Shown: piece after piece, positions 1-5,495 of the stretch
Numbering within the stretch: position 1 is the first letter of the stretch
How the letters are laid out: each line of letters begins with the position of its first letter
Assembly: GCA_964545715.1 (NCBI GenBank)
Contig: CAZJHX010000241.1
Location: 1 to 11,187 of the forward strand
Direction of reading: 5' to 3'
Origin: CAZJHX01 sp964545715
Lineage (GTDB): Bacteria > Myxococcota_A > UBA9042 > GCA-2863065
DNA: 11,187 nt
The notes under the pieces: generated by a model
Database searches by the model: none
What the model was told of the DNA's origin: nothing
Seen by the model: only the letters and a program-made list of their open reading frames with translations
Program-made: the position numbers and the translations under genes

Positions 1-127
1 CCTGGAACCCAGTCGTGGTCGTGTCATCGTCCGATGGCGTCCTCGGTTCAGGCGCGGGACAACCGACGATCAGTGCAAAAAGAGGGGCCAGCAGTACGGT
101 CAAGCGGGTGTTTTGCATGCGCGCCAT
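1..127 (-). CDS. N-terminus of a predicted lipoprotein, truncated at the left window edge
   Basis: Reading the minus strand from the ATG at 127 gives 42 open codons to the edge. They begin MARMQNTRLTVLLAPLFALI and continue VGCPAPEP. This is a classic lipoprotein leader: a short basic n-region (R3, R8), a hydrophobic stretch at about residues 9-21, and a lipobox I-V-G-C with the acceptor Cys at residue 23. The stretch after it is Pro-, Asp- and Thr-rich, typical of a linker in a mature lipoprotein. A second in-frame ATG at 118 is an alternative start. Neither start has a strong Shine-Dalgarno sequence. Only the leader and linker are visible, so no function can be given. The gene is divergent from the gene at 321, with a 193-base gap between them. 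The lipoprotein call is an inference from the leader alone. Confidence 0.62.
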   Translation of the reverse strand, partial: MARMQNTRLTVLLAPLFALIVGCPAPEPRTPSDDDTTTTGFQ

Positions 128-320
128 TTACCAGCCAACTCGTCAGAGATCCAGCCGATTCGCCCGCTCACCTGAGGTTTTCCAGGGGTCATCCTTTCAG
201 TATTGCGCGTCCGTTCAGTATGATTACTAAGGTAGCAGCGCGCATCCCCCGATAAGGAAATGTGAGGGGCATTCGTCCCTGGCTACCGTCAGCGTTCTTT
301 TGCAGCCCGGGAACCGTGCC
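128..320. promoter_or_regulatory. Divergent intergenic region with TTCAGTAT direct repeat and TATGAT -10-like box
   Basis: The gap separates two divergent predicted lipoprotein genes and should hold promoters for both. It contains the 8-base sequence TTCAGTAT twice in the same direction (196-203 and 214-221). The second copy runs into TATGAT (219-224), a good -10-like hexamer for the rightward gene. With TTTCAG at 195-200 as a poor -35, the spacer is 18 bases. Further right, GGGGCATTCGTCCCT (266-280) can form a small hairpin (AGGG/CCCT) in the presumed leader. Promoter assignment is an inference; the repeats are seen directly. Confidence 0.35.
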
Positions 321-1130
321 ATGCGTGTGTCGCCGCGATCAGTCTTCCTCTCCTTTCTTGTTGTGAGTACGGGGTGCGGCGGCGCCATGTCATCTGTGGT
401 CCCGGACCGGCCCTCCGCCGGACTGGCCGTGGCGACGGCCAGCACCAGCTCGGCATTGCAGGCTGACGAGACCGCGTCCCTGGCGGCCGGCGAGGTCATG
501 GACGTCGAGTCCTTTGTCATTCGGGGCATGGTCGAGCTGCCGGTGGTACGCGGTCGCTACGGCGGCGCTGCTCTGCGGTTCACGACCGGAGTACGTGTCG
601 TGAACTCCCATCTAGACGCGGTCTCGCTCAGGGAGCTCAAAGGGCTGGCCCCCAAGCTGACCGATCTCATCGCGGACGCGGCGGACAATGTGGACGGCTT
701 CCTGACCGCGGACTCACTGTCAGATCGAGGTGCCGACGCGCTCGAGCAGAACCTCGCCCACGAGCTGGACATGCACGATGTCGGCGCGGAGGTCGGCGTC
801 ATGTTCCTGGGCAGCGGCCCGCGCTATGCGCTGTGGGGCCAGGTCTGGCTGGAGCTTGCCGAGTTTGGTCTGGGCGGCTTCTGCCACCTGTCAGACATGC
901 AGATGACCGTGACCACGAACTCATCGACGCGCAGCGATCACTATCTGGGCTTCGGCGTTGGGATCTCGGTCAGGCTGTCGGCGCTGACCCTTTATCTGCC
1001 CTCTCTCGGCGGCGCCCGTCTGCAGCCCGCAGCCGTCGCAGTGGACCTCTTTGGGCTCATGACCGACGACGATCTGCGGGCCATCGTCCTGTCCACCGCC
1101 CTTGAAACCCAGCTCGCCTGGTCTTTCTAG
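321..1130 (+). CDS. Predicted lipoprotein / outer-membrane-type protein of unknown function
   Basis: This gene encodes 269 residues from the ATG at 321. An in-frame TTG at 300 is possible but has no ribosome-binding site, and the ATG gives a normal-length leader. The start MRVSPRSVFLSFLVVSTGC is a basic n-region and hydrophobic core ending in Ser-Thr-Gly-Cys, so C19 is the likely lipidation site. The lipobox is imperfect because position -3 is Ser. Residues 20-60 are an Ala/Ser/Asp-rich linker. The middle (about 85-150) looks helical, with many Asp and Leu. The last ~110 residues alternate hydrophobic and polar residues with many Gly (for example YLGFGVGISV) and the protein ends in Trp-Ser-Phe. 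An aromatic C-terminus is typical of beta-barrel outer-membrane proteins. Lipid anchoring and a barrel end are unusual together, so the location is uncertain. I do not recognise the family. It is followed after 88 bases by a small barrel-like gene on the same strand. Confidence 0.7.
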   Translation: MRVSPRSVFLSFLVVSTGCGGAMSSVVPDRPSAGLAVATASTSSALQADETASLAAGEVMDVESFVIRGMVELPVVRGRYGGAALRFTTGVRVVNSHLDAVSLRELKGLAPKLTDLIADAADNVDGFLTADSLSDRGADALEQNLAHELDMHDVGAEVGVMFLGSGPRYALWGQVWLELAEFGLGGFCHLSDMQMTVTTNSSTRSDHYLGFGVGISVRLSALTLYLPSLGGARLQPAAVAVDLFGLMTDDDLRAIVLSTALETQLAWSF

Positions 1131-1141
1131 AACACGTTCTA
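1128..1141. repeat. Inverted repeat TAGAAC-AC-GTTCTA overlapping the stop codon
   Basis: Six-base perfect arms flank a two-base spacer. The left arm starts with the TAG stop of the upstream gene. The site could be an operator for the next gene or a chance palindrome. The spacer is too short for an RNA hairpin loop and no T-run follows, so it is not an intrinsic terminator. Confidence 0.3.
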
Positions 1142-1218
1142 AGTGCGCGAAATTTTAGCGTCTGGGGCATTTCGCCCTTAGGGTCGTCATCAAACCTGTA
1201 TGGAGGCTAACTGGATCC

Positions 1219-1452
1219 ATGACACCGTTCATCGGCGCGGGCGTAGGCATGAGCTTTGTGATGCCGTCCGAGGGCGACACACAGAAAGCGCTTGGCCTCA
1301 CCTTCCCGATCGGCGTCGCCATTCCGCTGCTCGACGAGAACGTCGCGCTGACGGTCGGTACCGCGGTCAACGTCGGGATCAACCTGGAAGAAGCCGGCGG
1401 CAGCATTCTGTCGATTCCGATCGGCTACCTGGGCGTCGAGTCCTTCTGGTAG
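1219..1452 (+). CDS. Small protein resembling the C-terminal strands of an outer-membrane beta-barrel (possible gene remnant)
   Basis: This gene encodes 77 residues from an ATG preceded by GGAGG (1202-1206) at a rather long 12-base spacing. The sequence starts MTPFIGAGVGMSF and alternates Gly-rich turns with amphipathic strands (GLTFPIGVAIPLL, VALTVGTAVNVGI). It ends in Glu-Ser-Phe-Trp, fitting the aromatic C-terminal signal read by the BAM machinery. There is no signal peptide. The frame is open upstream only to a TAG at 1156, without a good start or leader. A complete barrel would need more strands and an export signal, so this looks like the 3' end of a decayed or recombined barrel gene that is still open. 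Alternatively it is a genuine small protein or a piece acquired by duplication. Its sequence is not obviously a copy of the end of the upstream protein. Confidence 0.5.
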   Translation: MTPFIGAGVGMSFVMPSEGDTQKALGLTFPIGVAIPLLDENVALTVGTAVNVGINLEEAGGSILSIPIGYLGVESFW

Positions 1453-1460
1453 GCCGCTGA

Positions 1461-1498
1461 GGCCCCAGCCCCCCGCCCGCAACCTGCCCCCTGGGGTC
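1461..1498 (+). terminator. Possible hairpin downstream of the barrel-like gene
   Basis: GGCCCCAG at 1461-1468 can pair with CTGGGGTC at 1491-1498 (eight pairs, one G-U). The 22-base loop is almost all C. It lies nine bases after the stop at 1450-1452. No T-run follows, so if it terminates transcription it is not a standard intrinsic terminator. The call rests on position and stem only. Confidence 0.25.
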
Positions 1499-1587
1499 GC
1501 CTGACTCCAACCTCCAGAAAAACTCTTCAAATCAATGTCTTACGCCGATGGCACAGTCCGTGCTGACCCGGCGGACAACGACGTCAT

Positions 1588-1653
1588 CGTGGGCCTCACG
1601 AGCCCATGAGACCTACTGACTGGGACGGCCCACGACACGCTCGTCCCGTGGAG
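1588..1653 (+). promoter_or_regulatory. Hairpin-rich leader of the Kazal-domain gene
   Basis: Three potential stems precede the start codon at 1661. The first pairs 1588-1594 with 1602-1608 (seven pairs, one G-U, seven-base loop). The second pairs GGGACG (1622-1627) with CGTCCC (1642-1647). The third pairs CCACG (1630-1634) with CGTGG (1647-1651). The last two exclude each other, and the third covers part of the ribosome-binding site GGAG (1650-1653). This arrangement could tune translation, but short GC-rich stems are common by chance in such DNA. No promoter hexamers are clear here. Confidence 0.25.
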
Positions 1654-1660
1654 TTTGAAG

Positions 1661-2788
1661 ATGTTCGATCGAATGACCACACTGACGTTAGCTCTCGCTA
1701 TGACCACCACCCTGGCGTGCGCCGGTGGACCCGACATCGTCGACGAGACGACTCCCACGCAGATCAGCAAAGATGAGGCCCGCCAGCTGCAGGCCGACGA
1801 GCCCTCCAAGGCGGATGGCGGCTTCGACTGGTGCGACTGGCTGCGCTTCTACAACGATGGCTGGTGCGACGATTTCTGCCTGCTGCCCGACCCCGACTGC
1901 GGCGCCCCGGCCCCCGAGCTCACCTGCGGCGACAACCTCTGCGGCGAAGGCGAGTACTGTTGCAACGAGAGCTGCGGCATCTGCACCCGCGAGGGTGAGG
2001 GCTGCATCGAGCTCTTCTGTGGTGACAACACCGACCCCGAGTGCGCCGGCGCCTGGACGGACCAGTTCAACAACTGTCGTGGCCCGGCCGACGGCGTCCT
2101 GCCCAACAGCTGCTGCCCGGACCTGCCGACCTGCGGCGGCTTCGGCGCCCTGGCGTGCGCAGACAACCAGTACTGCGACTTCTCCGGCGACGGCGACACC
2201 GGCTCCAACAACTGCGGTTTTGCCGACGGCACCGGCATCTGTCGCCCGCGCCCCGAGATCTGCACCATGGAGTTCGCCCCGGTCTGCGGCTGCGACGGCC
2301 GCACCTACAGCAACGGCTGCCAGGCGCACGCCGCCGGCACCTCGGTCGCCAAGGAAGGGGAGTGCGAGACCATCTGCGCCGACGAGCCCATCTGCGTCGG
2401 CTTCGCCCAGCCCATCGACACCGACGGCGACGGCTGCAACGACGACTGCCAGGCCCCAGGCTGCGCCGCCGACACCGACTGCGCCGACACCGAGTACTGC
2501 GCCAAGGCCGAGGGCATGTGCGGCGACGGCCCCGGCGCCTGCGCCACCCGCCCAGAGCTGTGCACCATGCAGTACGACCCGGTCTGCGGTTGCGACGGCG
2601 TGACCTACGGCAACGCCTGCGGCGCAGCGGGCGCCGGCGCCAACGTCGACCACTCGGGCGAGTGCCACGAGGAGCCGGTCCCCGAGCCGACCAACGGCTG
2701 CGACACGGACAACGACTGCGGCGAGGGCAAGTACTGCTCCTTCTGCTGGGGCACGTTCCAGTGCATCCCTGAGGGGGCGCTCTGCTAG
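1661..2788 (+). CDS. Cys-rich predicted lipoprotein with two Kazal-type protease-inhibitor domains
   Basis: This gene encodes 375 residues from the ATG at 1661, which has GGAG seven bases upstream; an in-frame TTG at 1655 is less likely. The leader ends Thr-Thr-Leu-Ala-Cys, so C20 is a probable lipid anchor, although -3 is not the usual Leu. The mature part holds 46 further cysteines, an even number that would allow 23 disulfides, as expected for a protein folded outside the cytoplasm. An N-terminal cluster reads DGWCDDFC...PDPDC (about 66-80). Two Kazal domains lie at about 194-235 and 294-335. Both have identical spacing C-x6-C-x7-C-x-C-x8-C-x14-C and the hallmark PVCGCDG.TY. Between them is DTDGDGCNDD (about 253-262), an EF-hand-like acidic calcium loop. 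Short cysteine repeats of the type D-C-x4-Y-C recur. Kazal domains inhibit serine proteases by presenting a reactive loop, so the likely role is protection from, or interference with, extracellular proteases. Its target is unknown. Confidence 0.88.
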   Translation: MFDRMTTLTLALAMTTTLACAGGPDIVDETTPTQISKDEARQLQADEPSKADGGFDWCDWLRFYNDGWCDDFCLLPDPDCGAPAPELTCGDNLCGEGEYCCNESCGICTREGEGCIELFCGDNTDPECAGAWTDQFNNCRGPADGVLPNSCCPDLPTCGGFGALACADNQYCDFSGDGDTGSNNCGFADGTGICRPRPEICTMEFAPVCGCDGRTYSNGCQAHAAGTSVAKEGECETICADEPICVGFAQPIDTDGDGCNDDCQAPGCAADTDCADTEYCAKAEGMCGDGPGACATRPELCTMQYDPVCGCDGVTYGNACGAAGAGANVDHSGECHEEPVPEPTNGCDTDNDCGEGKYCSFCWGTFQCIPEGALC

Positions 2789-2836
2789 CGCTGCCGGGGC
2801 CCCCGCCAGGGTGTGGCCAGCCCAGACGGTCGTGAC

Positions 2837-3886
2837 CTACGCGGCTGTACTAATGCGGGGCCTTCCAAAGCGCCATTCAAAAGCAAAGCTGCCGTTTGCC
2901 GCGCGTTCTACCTCCAGATCCCCGTCGTGAATCATGTCGTGGTGGCGTGAGCACACAGTCATGAGGTTGTCCGGGTTGTGCTTTCCACCATGCTGGCGTG
3001 GCACCACGTGGTGCAGCTGAACCCAGATTTGATGACTGCAGCCCGGGACCACGCAGCCGTGATTATCGCGGTGCAGTACCACTCTTCGGACACGCTCGGG
3101 AATGGCGTGGGTGGTCTTGCCCTGGTCGGGGCCCGGTCGCATGTCCACAATTACGCTGTCGCACTCAGCCGCTGCGACTTTGCTCGCCGAGACCTCAGCG
3201 TGGGGCTCTTCCGCCAACCCTATCTGGACCGCGTCTCGGCACTGCGGGCATTTCGCCAGGATTGTCTGGAACCGCTCGATTGTGATCGGACGCGGACCGT
3301 TCGACTGCACCGCAAATACGATCTCAGCTATCAACGCCAACACGACGTCGTCCTCGACATGCCCATCGGTGTCCCCGAGCATGGCACGCACGATCGCCAT
3401 CGCCTTGCGGAATAGCGCCAGGTTTACTCGCTCACCCTCGACCCTCAGATTGTCCCGCTTCGGCGCACCCAACACCTCGCCCGGCGCCGGGGCGTCATCG
3501 CCACGCTCGGCGCACATGACCGCGCGCTCGAGCTGCCGCACGGTCTGCCCCTGGGCGTACATCACCCAACCCGACTCCGTCTGCGGATCGGCGACCTTCA
3601 CCACCTCACGCGCCGCAGTCCAGGTCACCGAGCCATCGGCCATGGCCGCCCGCAGCACGGGCAGATGCGGCAGCTGTCGTCCAATTCTCATCAGCGCGCC
3701 GCCCTTGCCGCGCCGCAGACCCAACATGGTCTCGGTATACTCGCGCATGCTGGCCGCAAACTGCCGATACAGTCCGTCCCTCTCCAGCTCCGCCAAAAGC
3801 TCGGCTTTGCGCAGGTCACTGGCCAGGTCCGCGCGTACCAAACGCCGCATCTCCAGGTCGATTTCTCTCGCGCGATTCGTTGCCAT
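2837..3886 (-). CDS. HNH endonuclease family protein with DUF222/13E12-like N-terminal region
   Basis: This gene encodes 349 residues from the ATG at 3886. An ATG at 3901 would add five residues, but GGAGGT (3896-3891) sits four bases before 3886 and a TATAAT box lies so close to 3901 that the mRNA would begin almost at that codon. The N-terminal ~200 residues are helical, as in DUF222/13E12-repeat proteins. A CPQC pair (213-216) may bind metal. The HNH domain is at about 262-326. It has C278 and C283 (CVVPGC), LHH (H292, H293), GG, DNL (N307) and CSRHHDMIH (C312, H315, H316, H320). This matches the usual zinc-binding and catalytic pattern of family nucleases that cut DNA with a divalent metal. 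All expected motif residues are present, so it looks intact. The gene stands alone between a convergent gene (48-base gap) and a 500-base gene-free stretch. Such genes are often multi-copy and mobile; the true function is mostly unknown. Confidence 0.87.
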   Translation of the reverse strand: MATNRAREIDLEMRRLVRADLASDLRKAELLAELERDGLYRQFAASMREYTETMLGLRRGKGGALMRIGRQLPHLPVLRAAMADGSVTWTAAREVVKVADPQTESGWVMYAQGQTVRQLERAVMCAERGDDAPAPGEVLGAPKRDNLRVEGERVNLALFRKAMAIVRAMLGDTDGHVEDDVVLALIAEIVFAVQSNGPRPITIERFQTILAKCPQCRDAVQIGLAEEPHAEVSASKVAAAECDSVIVDMRPGPDQGKTTHAIPERVRRVVLHRDNHGCVVPGCSHQIWVQLHHVVPRQHGGKHNPDNLMTVCSRHHDMIHDGDLEVERAANGSFAFEWRFGRPRISTAA

Positions 3887-3890
3887 GACC

Positions 3891-3896
3891 ACCTCC
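3891..3896 (-). promoter_or_regulatory. Shine-Dalgarno GGAGGT that fixes the HNH gene start at 3886
   Basis: Minus-strand GGAGGT lies four bases before the ATG at 3886 and lies inside the five-codon extension that a start at 3901 would add. It is the strongest ribosome-binding site near this gene and favours the shorter protein. Confidence 0.65.
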
Positions 3897-3910
3897 AACA
3901 TGCTGAAAAC

Positions 3911-3916
3911 ATTATA
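3911..3916 (-). promoter_or_regulatory. -10 box TATAAT upstream of the HNH gene
   Basis: A perfect TATAAT reads on the minus strand, 24 bases before the ATG at 3886. No good -35 is seen at 16-18 bases upstream. A start point about seven bases downstream would give a leader of roughly 17 bases holding the GGAGGT site. A perfect -10 is notable in DNA this GC-rich. Confidence 0.5.
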
Positions 3917-4386
3917 ACAGTAGCCTTCTGGAGGTCGTTATTGACGTCCGGCGACACCCGCATAAGGCAACCCCGCGACAGCGTCCCAGCGAGCGCCCAC
4001 CGCCCCAAAGGCTTCAAAGCCACGCTTTGACCCAACTGCGCTCCGAATCAAGCCACACAAAAGCAGGACAGAGGCCCGAAATCCGTCAAGCAAATAGCGT
4101 TGTAAATGATATATAATTTCAGCTATTTACCGAGCAGGGACGTGCTCATGCGCCGGACACCGAGCGGTCTGGACCGCAGGTCCAGCATAGCGACCGCCAG
4201 GGAGCGGAAGCCCCGAGCGTAGCGAGGTGGAGCGCACCAACTTCGCGCCAGGCCGAACAAGGCGCCCCGGACCTCCGATGCCACGCCGCTGCCGCCTCGC
4301 GCGCGCCCCCTTCACCAGCCTAGAACGCACCACAGTCACCAACCACCCCAAAAGGTCGCTGCACGGCACACACTTCCGGACGTCTA
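3917..4386. other. Gene-free stretch with AT-rich patch, hairpins and 9-base inverted repeats
   Basis: No reading frame here has convincing protein character. Position 4091-4130 is 75% A+T by count. It contains the inverted repeat AAATAGC (4092-4098) / GCTATTT (4122-4128) around a TATAAT (4112-4117). To its right are possible stems 4132-4136/4143-4147 and 4245-4249/4261-4265. Between these lies a nested structure, outer 4164-4168/4193-4197 and inner 4169-4175/4179-4185. GACGTCCGG at 3943-3951 and its reverse complement at 4376-4384 bracket the region. It could hold a small RNA gene, a remnant of a small mobile element, or simply spacer. Degenerate GAGCG/AGCGAG repeats run through 4201-4234. 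Confidence 0.4.
4112..4270 (+). ncRNA. Candidate small structured RNA (speculative)
   Basis: A TATAAT at 4112-4117 would start rightward transcription near 4124. Directly after it come GAGCA-N6-TGCTC (4132-4147) and then a two-tier stem. Its inner part is CTGGACC-GCA-GGTCCAG (4169-4185), seven perfect pairs with a three-base loop, and its outer part is GCGGT/ACCGC. A third stem, GCGCC/GGCGC, is at 4245-4265. No -35 and no T-run terminator are visible, and no known RNA family is recognised. The right end is arbitrary. Confidence 0.2.
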
Positions 4387-5397
4387 CTACCGCCCACCGG
4401 CTCGCACCGAAAACGGCCGACTGGTCCGACTCTTACGAACCAGCACGATATCCCCGAACCGGCGCCGCTCGCCATAGTTCACGCCGACCCAGTAGTTGCC
4501 GTCGGGCAGCTGCACCTGGCGGTCGCCCTTTGGATCCGCACCCACCGTCGTCGTGGTGATGTCCGCTTTGCCGGACCATAACGACCAGGCCACGGACCAA
4601 GGGGGCGTCTGCGACATGTCGATGGCCACGACCCACACGCCCAGACTGCGGCGCTCGTACGGCTTATACTGCGGTGACTGAAAGTCGTCCCAGGTGACCG
4701 TGGGATTTGACGTGTTCAGGATCGCGCCCGGTTTTGGCGAGTGCACCCGCGGGGTGTCCGACGAGACCATATCGCTCATCATGAACCAGCCGTGCGAGAC
4801 CTCACCGTCCGGCATCTCGATGTCCAGAAAGTACAGGCCGTCAGGCGCCGGCCGCGCCGACTCGTTGCCCTCTATCTCGAAGTAGACGCCCTCATCGTCC
4901 GTCTCCACGGTCCACACGCCGATGCCGGCCTTGCGGTCCAACAGGACCTTGTCGGGGGCCTGGACCAGCCGGATCTGGACGGGCACGTCCTCCTTGGCGC
5001 AGTTGCCGGCGATCTGCAGCTCGAAGGTGAGCTTTTCGGGCTCTTCTTTGCGGATCTGGTTGACCTTTACCCGCTTCAGCGCGCGCGGCAGGTGCCAGTC
5101 AGCCGGCACCCGGCCCCGACCGACCTCGTACGCCTTTTGCAGCAGATCCAGCGCGTTTCTCTTGCTGAGCGCCGACGCGGCCGGGTCCAGGAAGGTGTGT
5201 TTGATCGCCACCGACATGGCCCGGAAGTCGTTGTCCAGGTAGGCGTCGTGCGCCACGGCCAGCGCCGCCGGTGTGACCTCGGGCTGCACCTCGTCCGCCG
5301 GCGCTGTCGGGGGCGGCTCGCACGCCAGGGTGAAGGTGGCCAGCGCCGCAACCGCGATGTAGCTGATCAGAGTATGTCCTATCATCGTGTGTCTCAT
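4387..5397 (-). CDS. Predicted lipoprotein of unknown function downstream of a two-component system
   Basis: This gene encodes 336 residues from the ATG at 5397. AGGAGG (5408-5403) lies five bases upstream; the adjacent ATG at 5400 is too close to it, and the frame's upstream extension to 5499 has no leader-like sequence. The leader is MRHTMIGHTLISYIAVAALA, continuing TFTLAC, with C26 as the likely lipid-modified residue. A Pro-rich linker follows. Residues about 40-110 look helical. Residues about 115-205 look like a beta-sandwich with a single further Cys, in GNCAKED. The last ~110 residues form a second possible Ig/Fn3-like region beginning near HSPKPGAIL and rich in Trp and Tyr. No enzyme motif is seen. 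It lies 95 bases after the response regulator on the same strand, and that gap holds a TGACA-N6-TGACA repeat. It is therefore a plausible regulated output or accessory sensor of that system. I do not recognise the family. Confidence 0.75.
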   Translation of the reverse strand: MRHTMIGHTLISYIAVAALATFTLACEPPPTAPADEVQPEVTPAALAVAHDAYLDNDFRAMSVAIKHTFLDPAASALSKRNALDLLQKAYEVGRGRVPADWHLPRALKRVKVNQIRKEEPEKLTFELQIAGNCAKEDVPVQIRLVQAPDKVLLDRKAGIGVWTVETDDEGVYFEIEGNESARPAPDGLYFLDIEMPDGEVSHGWFMMSDMVSSDTPRVHSPKPGAILNTSNPTVTWDDFQSPQYKPYERRSLGVWVVAIDMSQTPPWSVAWSLWSGKADITTTTVGADPKGDRQVQLPDGNYWVGVNYGERRRFGDIVLVRKSRTSRPFSVRAGGR

Positions 5398-5402
5398 CAT
5401 GC

Positions 5403-5408
5403 CCTCCT
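5403..5408 (-). promoter_or_regulatory. Shine-Dalgarno AGGAGG that fixes the lipoprotein start at 5397
   Basis: Minus-strand AGGAGG is five bases from the ATG at 5397 and two from the ATG at 5400. It places the start at the second of the two adjacent ATG codons and rules out longer readings of the frame. Confidence 0.75.
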
Positions 5409-5460
5409 CGAGAGGCTTGGTTGTTGATGAGGCCACTGTGCCGGTGCGGCGGATTGCCCG

Positions 5461-5476
5461 TGTCACGGGGGTGTCA
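5461..5476 (-). promoter_or_regulatory. TGACA-N6-TGACA direct repeat, candidate response-regulator operator
   Basis: On the minus strand TGACA occurs at 5476-5472 and 5465-5461, an 11-base period. It lies in the 95-base gap between the response-regulator gene and the lipoprotein gene, 63 bases before the latter's start. Regulators of the PhoB/OmpR class bind as head-to-tail dimers to direct repeats one helical turn apart; the known Pho box has TGTCA cores at this same period. The same arrangement recurs before the kinase gene. No clear -10 follows. Binding by the local regulator is an inference. Confidence 0.45.
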
Positions 5477-5495
5477 GGCCTTGGTAAACAGTTGG

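Noticed and set aside
227..529. Minus-strand open frame of 100 codons over the start of the gene at 321
   Set aside because: No ribosome-binding site or recognisable protein features; it overlaps a better-supported gene and the divergent promoter gap.
1128..1141. LexA-type SOS box at GAAC-AC-GTTC
   Set aside because: The Gram-positive-type LexA site needs GAAC-N4-GTTC; here only two bases separate the arms.
1688..2668. Long open frame on the minus strand opposite the Kazal gene
   Set aside because: It translates to monotonous Ala/Val/Gly sequence, the expected shadow of a GC-rich Cys/Asp-rich gene, and has no leader or ribosome-binding site.
2041..2772. Arg/Leu-rich open frame inside the Kazal gene
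   Set aside because: Repetitive Arg-Leu-Arg composition is an out-of-frame reading of the real gene.
3102..3917. Plus-strand open frame opposite the HNH gene
   Set aside because: The minus-strand frame holds a complete HNH motif set with a strong ribosome-binding site; the plus frame is Ser/Arg-rich shadow.
4127..4559. Two open frames (4127-4369 minus, 4227-4559 plus) in the gene-free stretch
   Set aside because: Both are Arg/Pro/Gly-rich with no ribosome-binding site or domain; the plus one also runs into the lipoprotein gene's 3' end.
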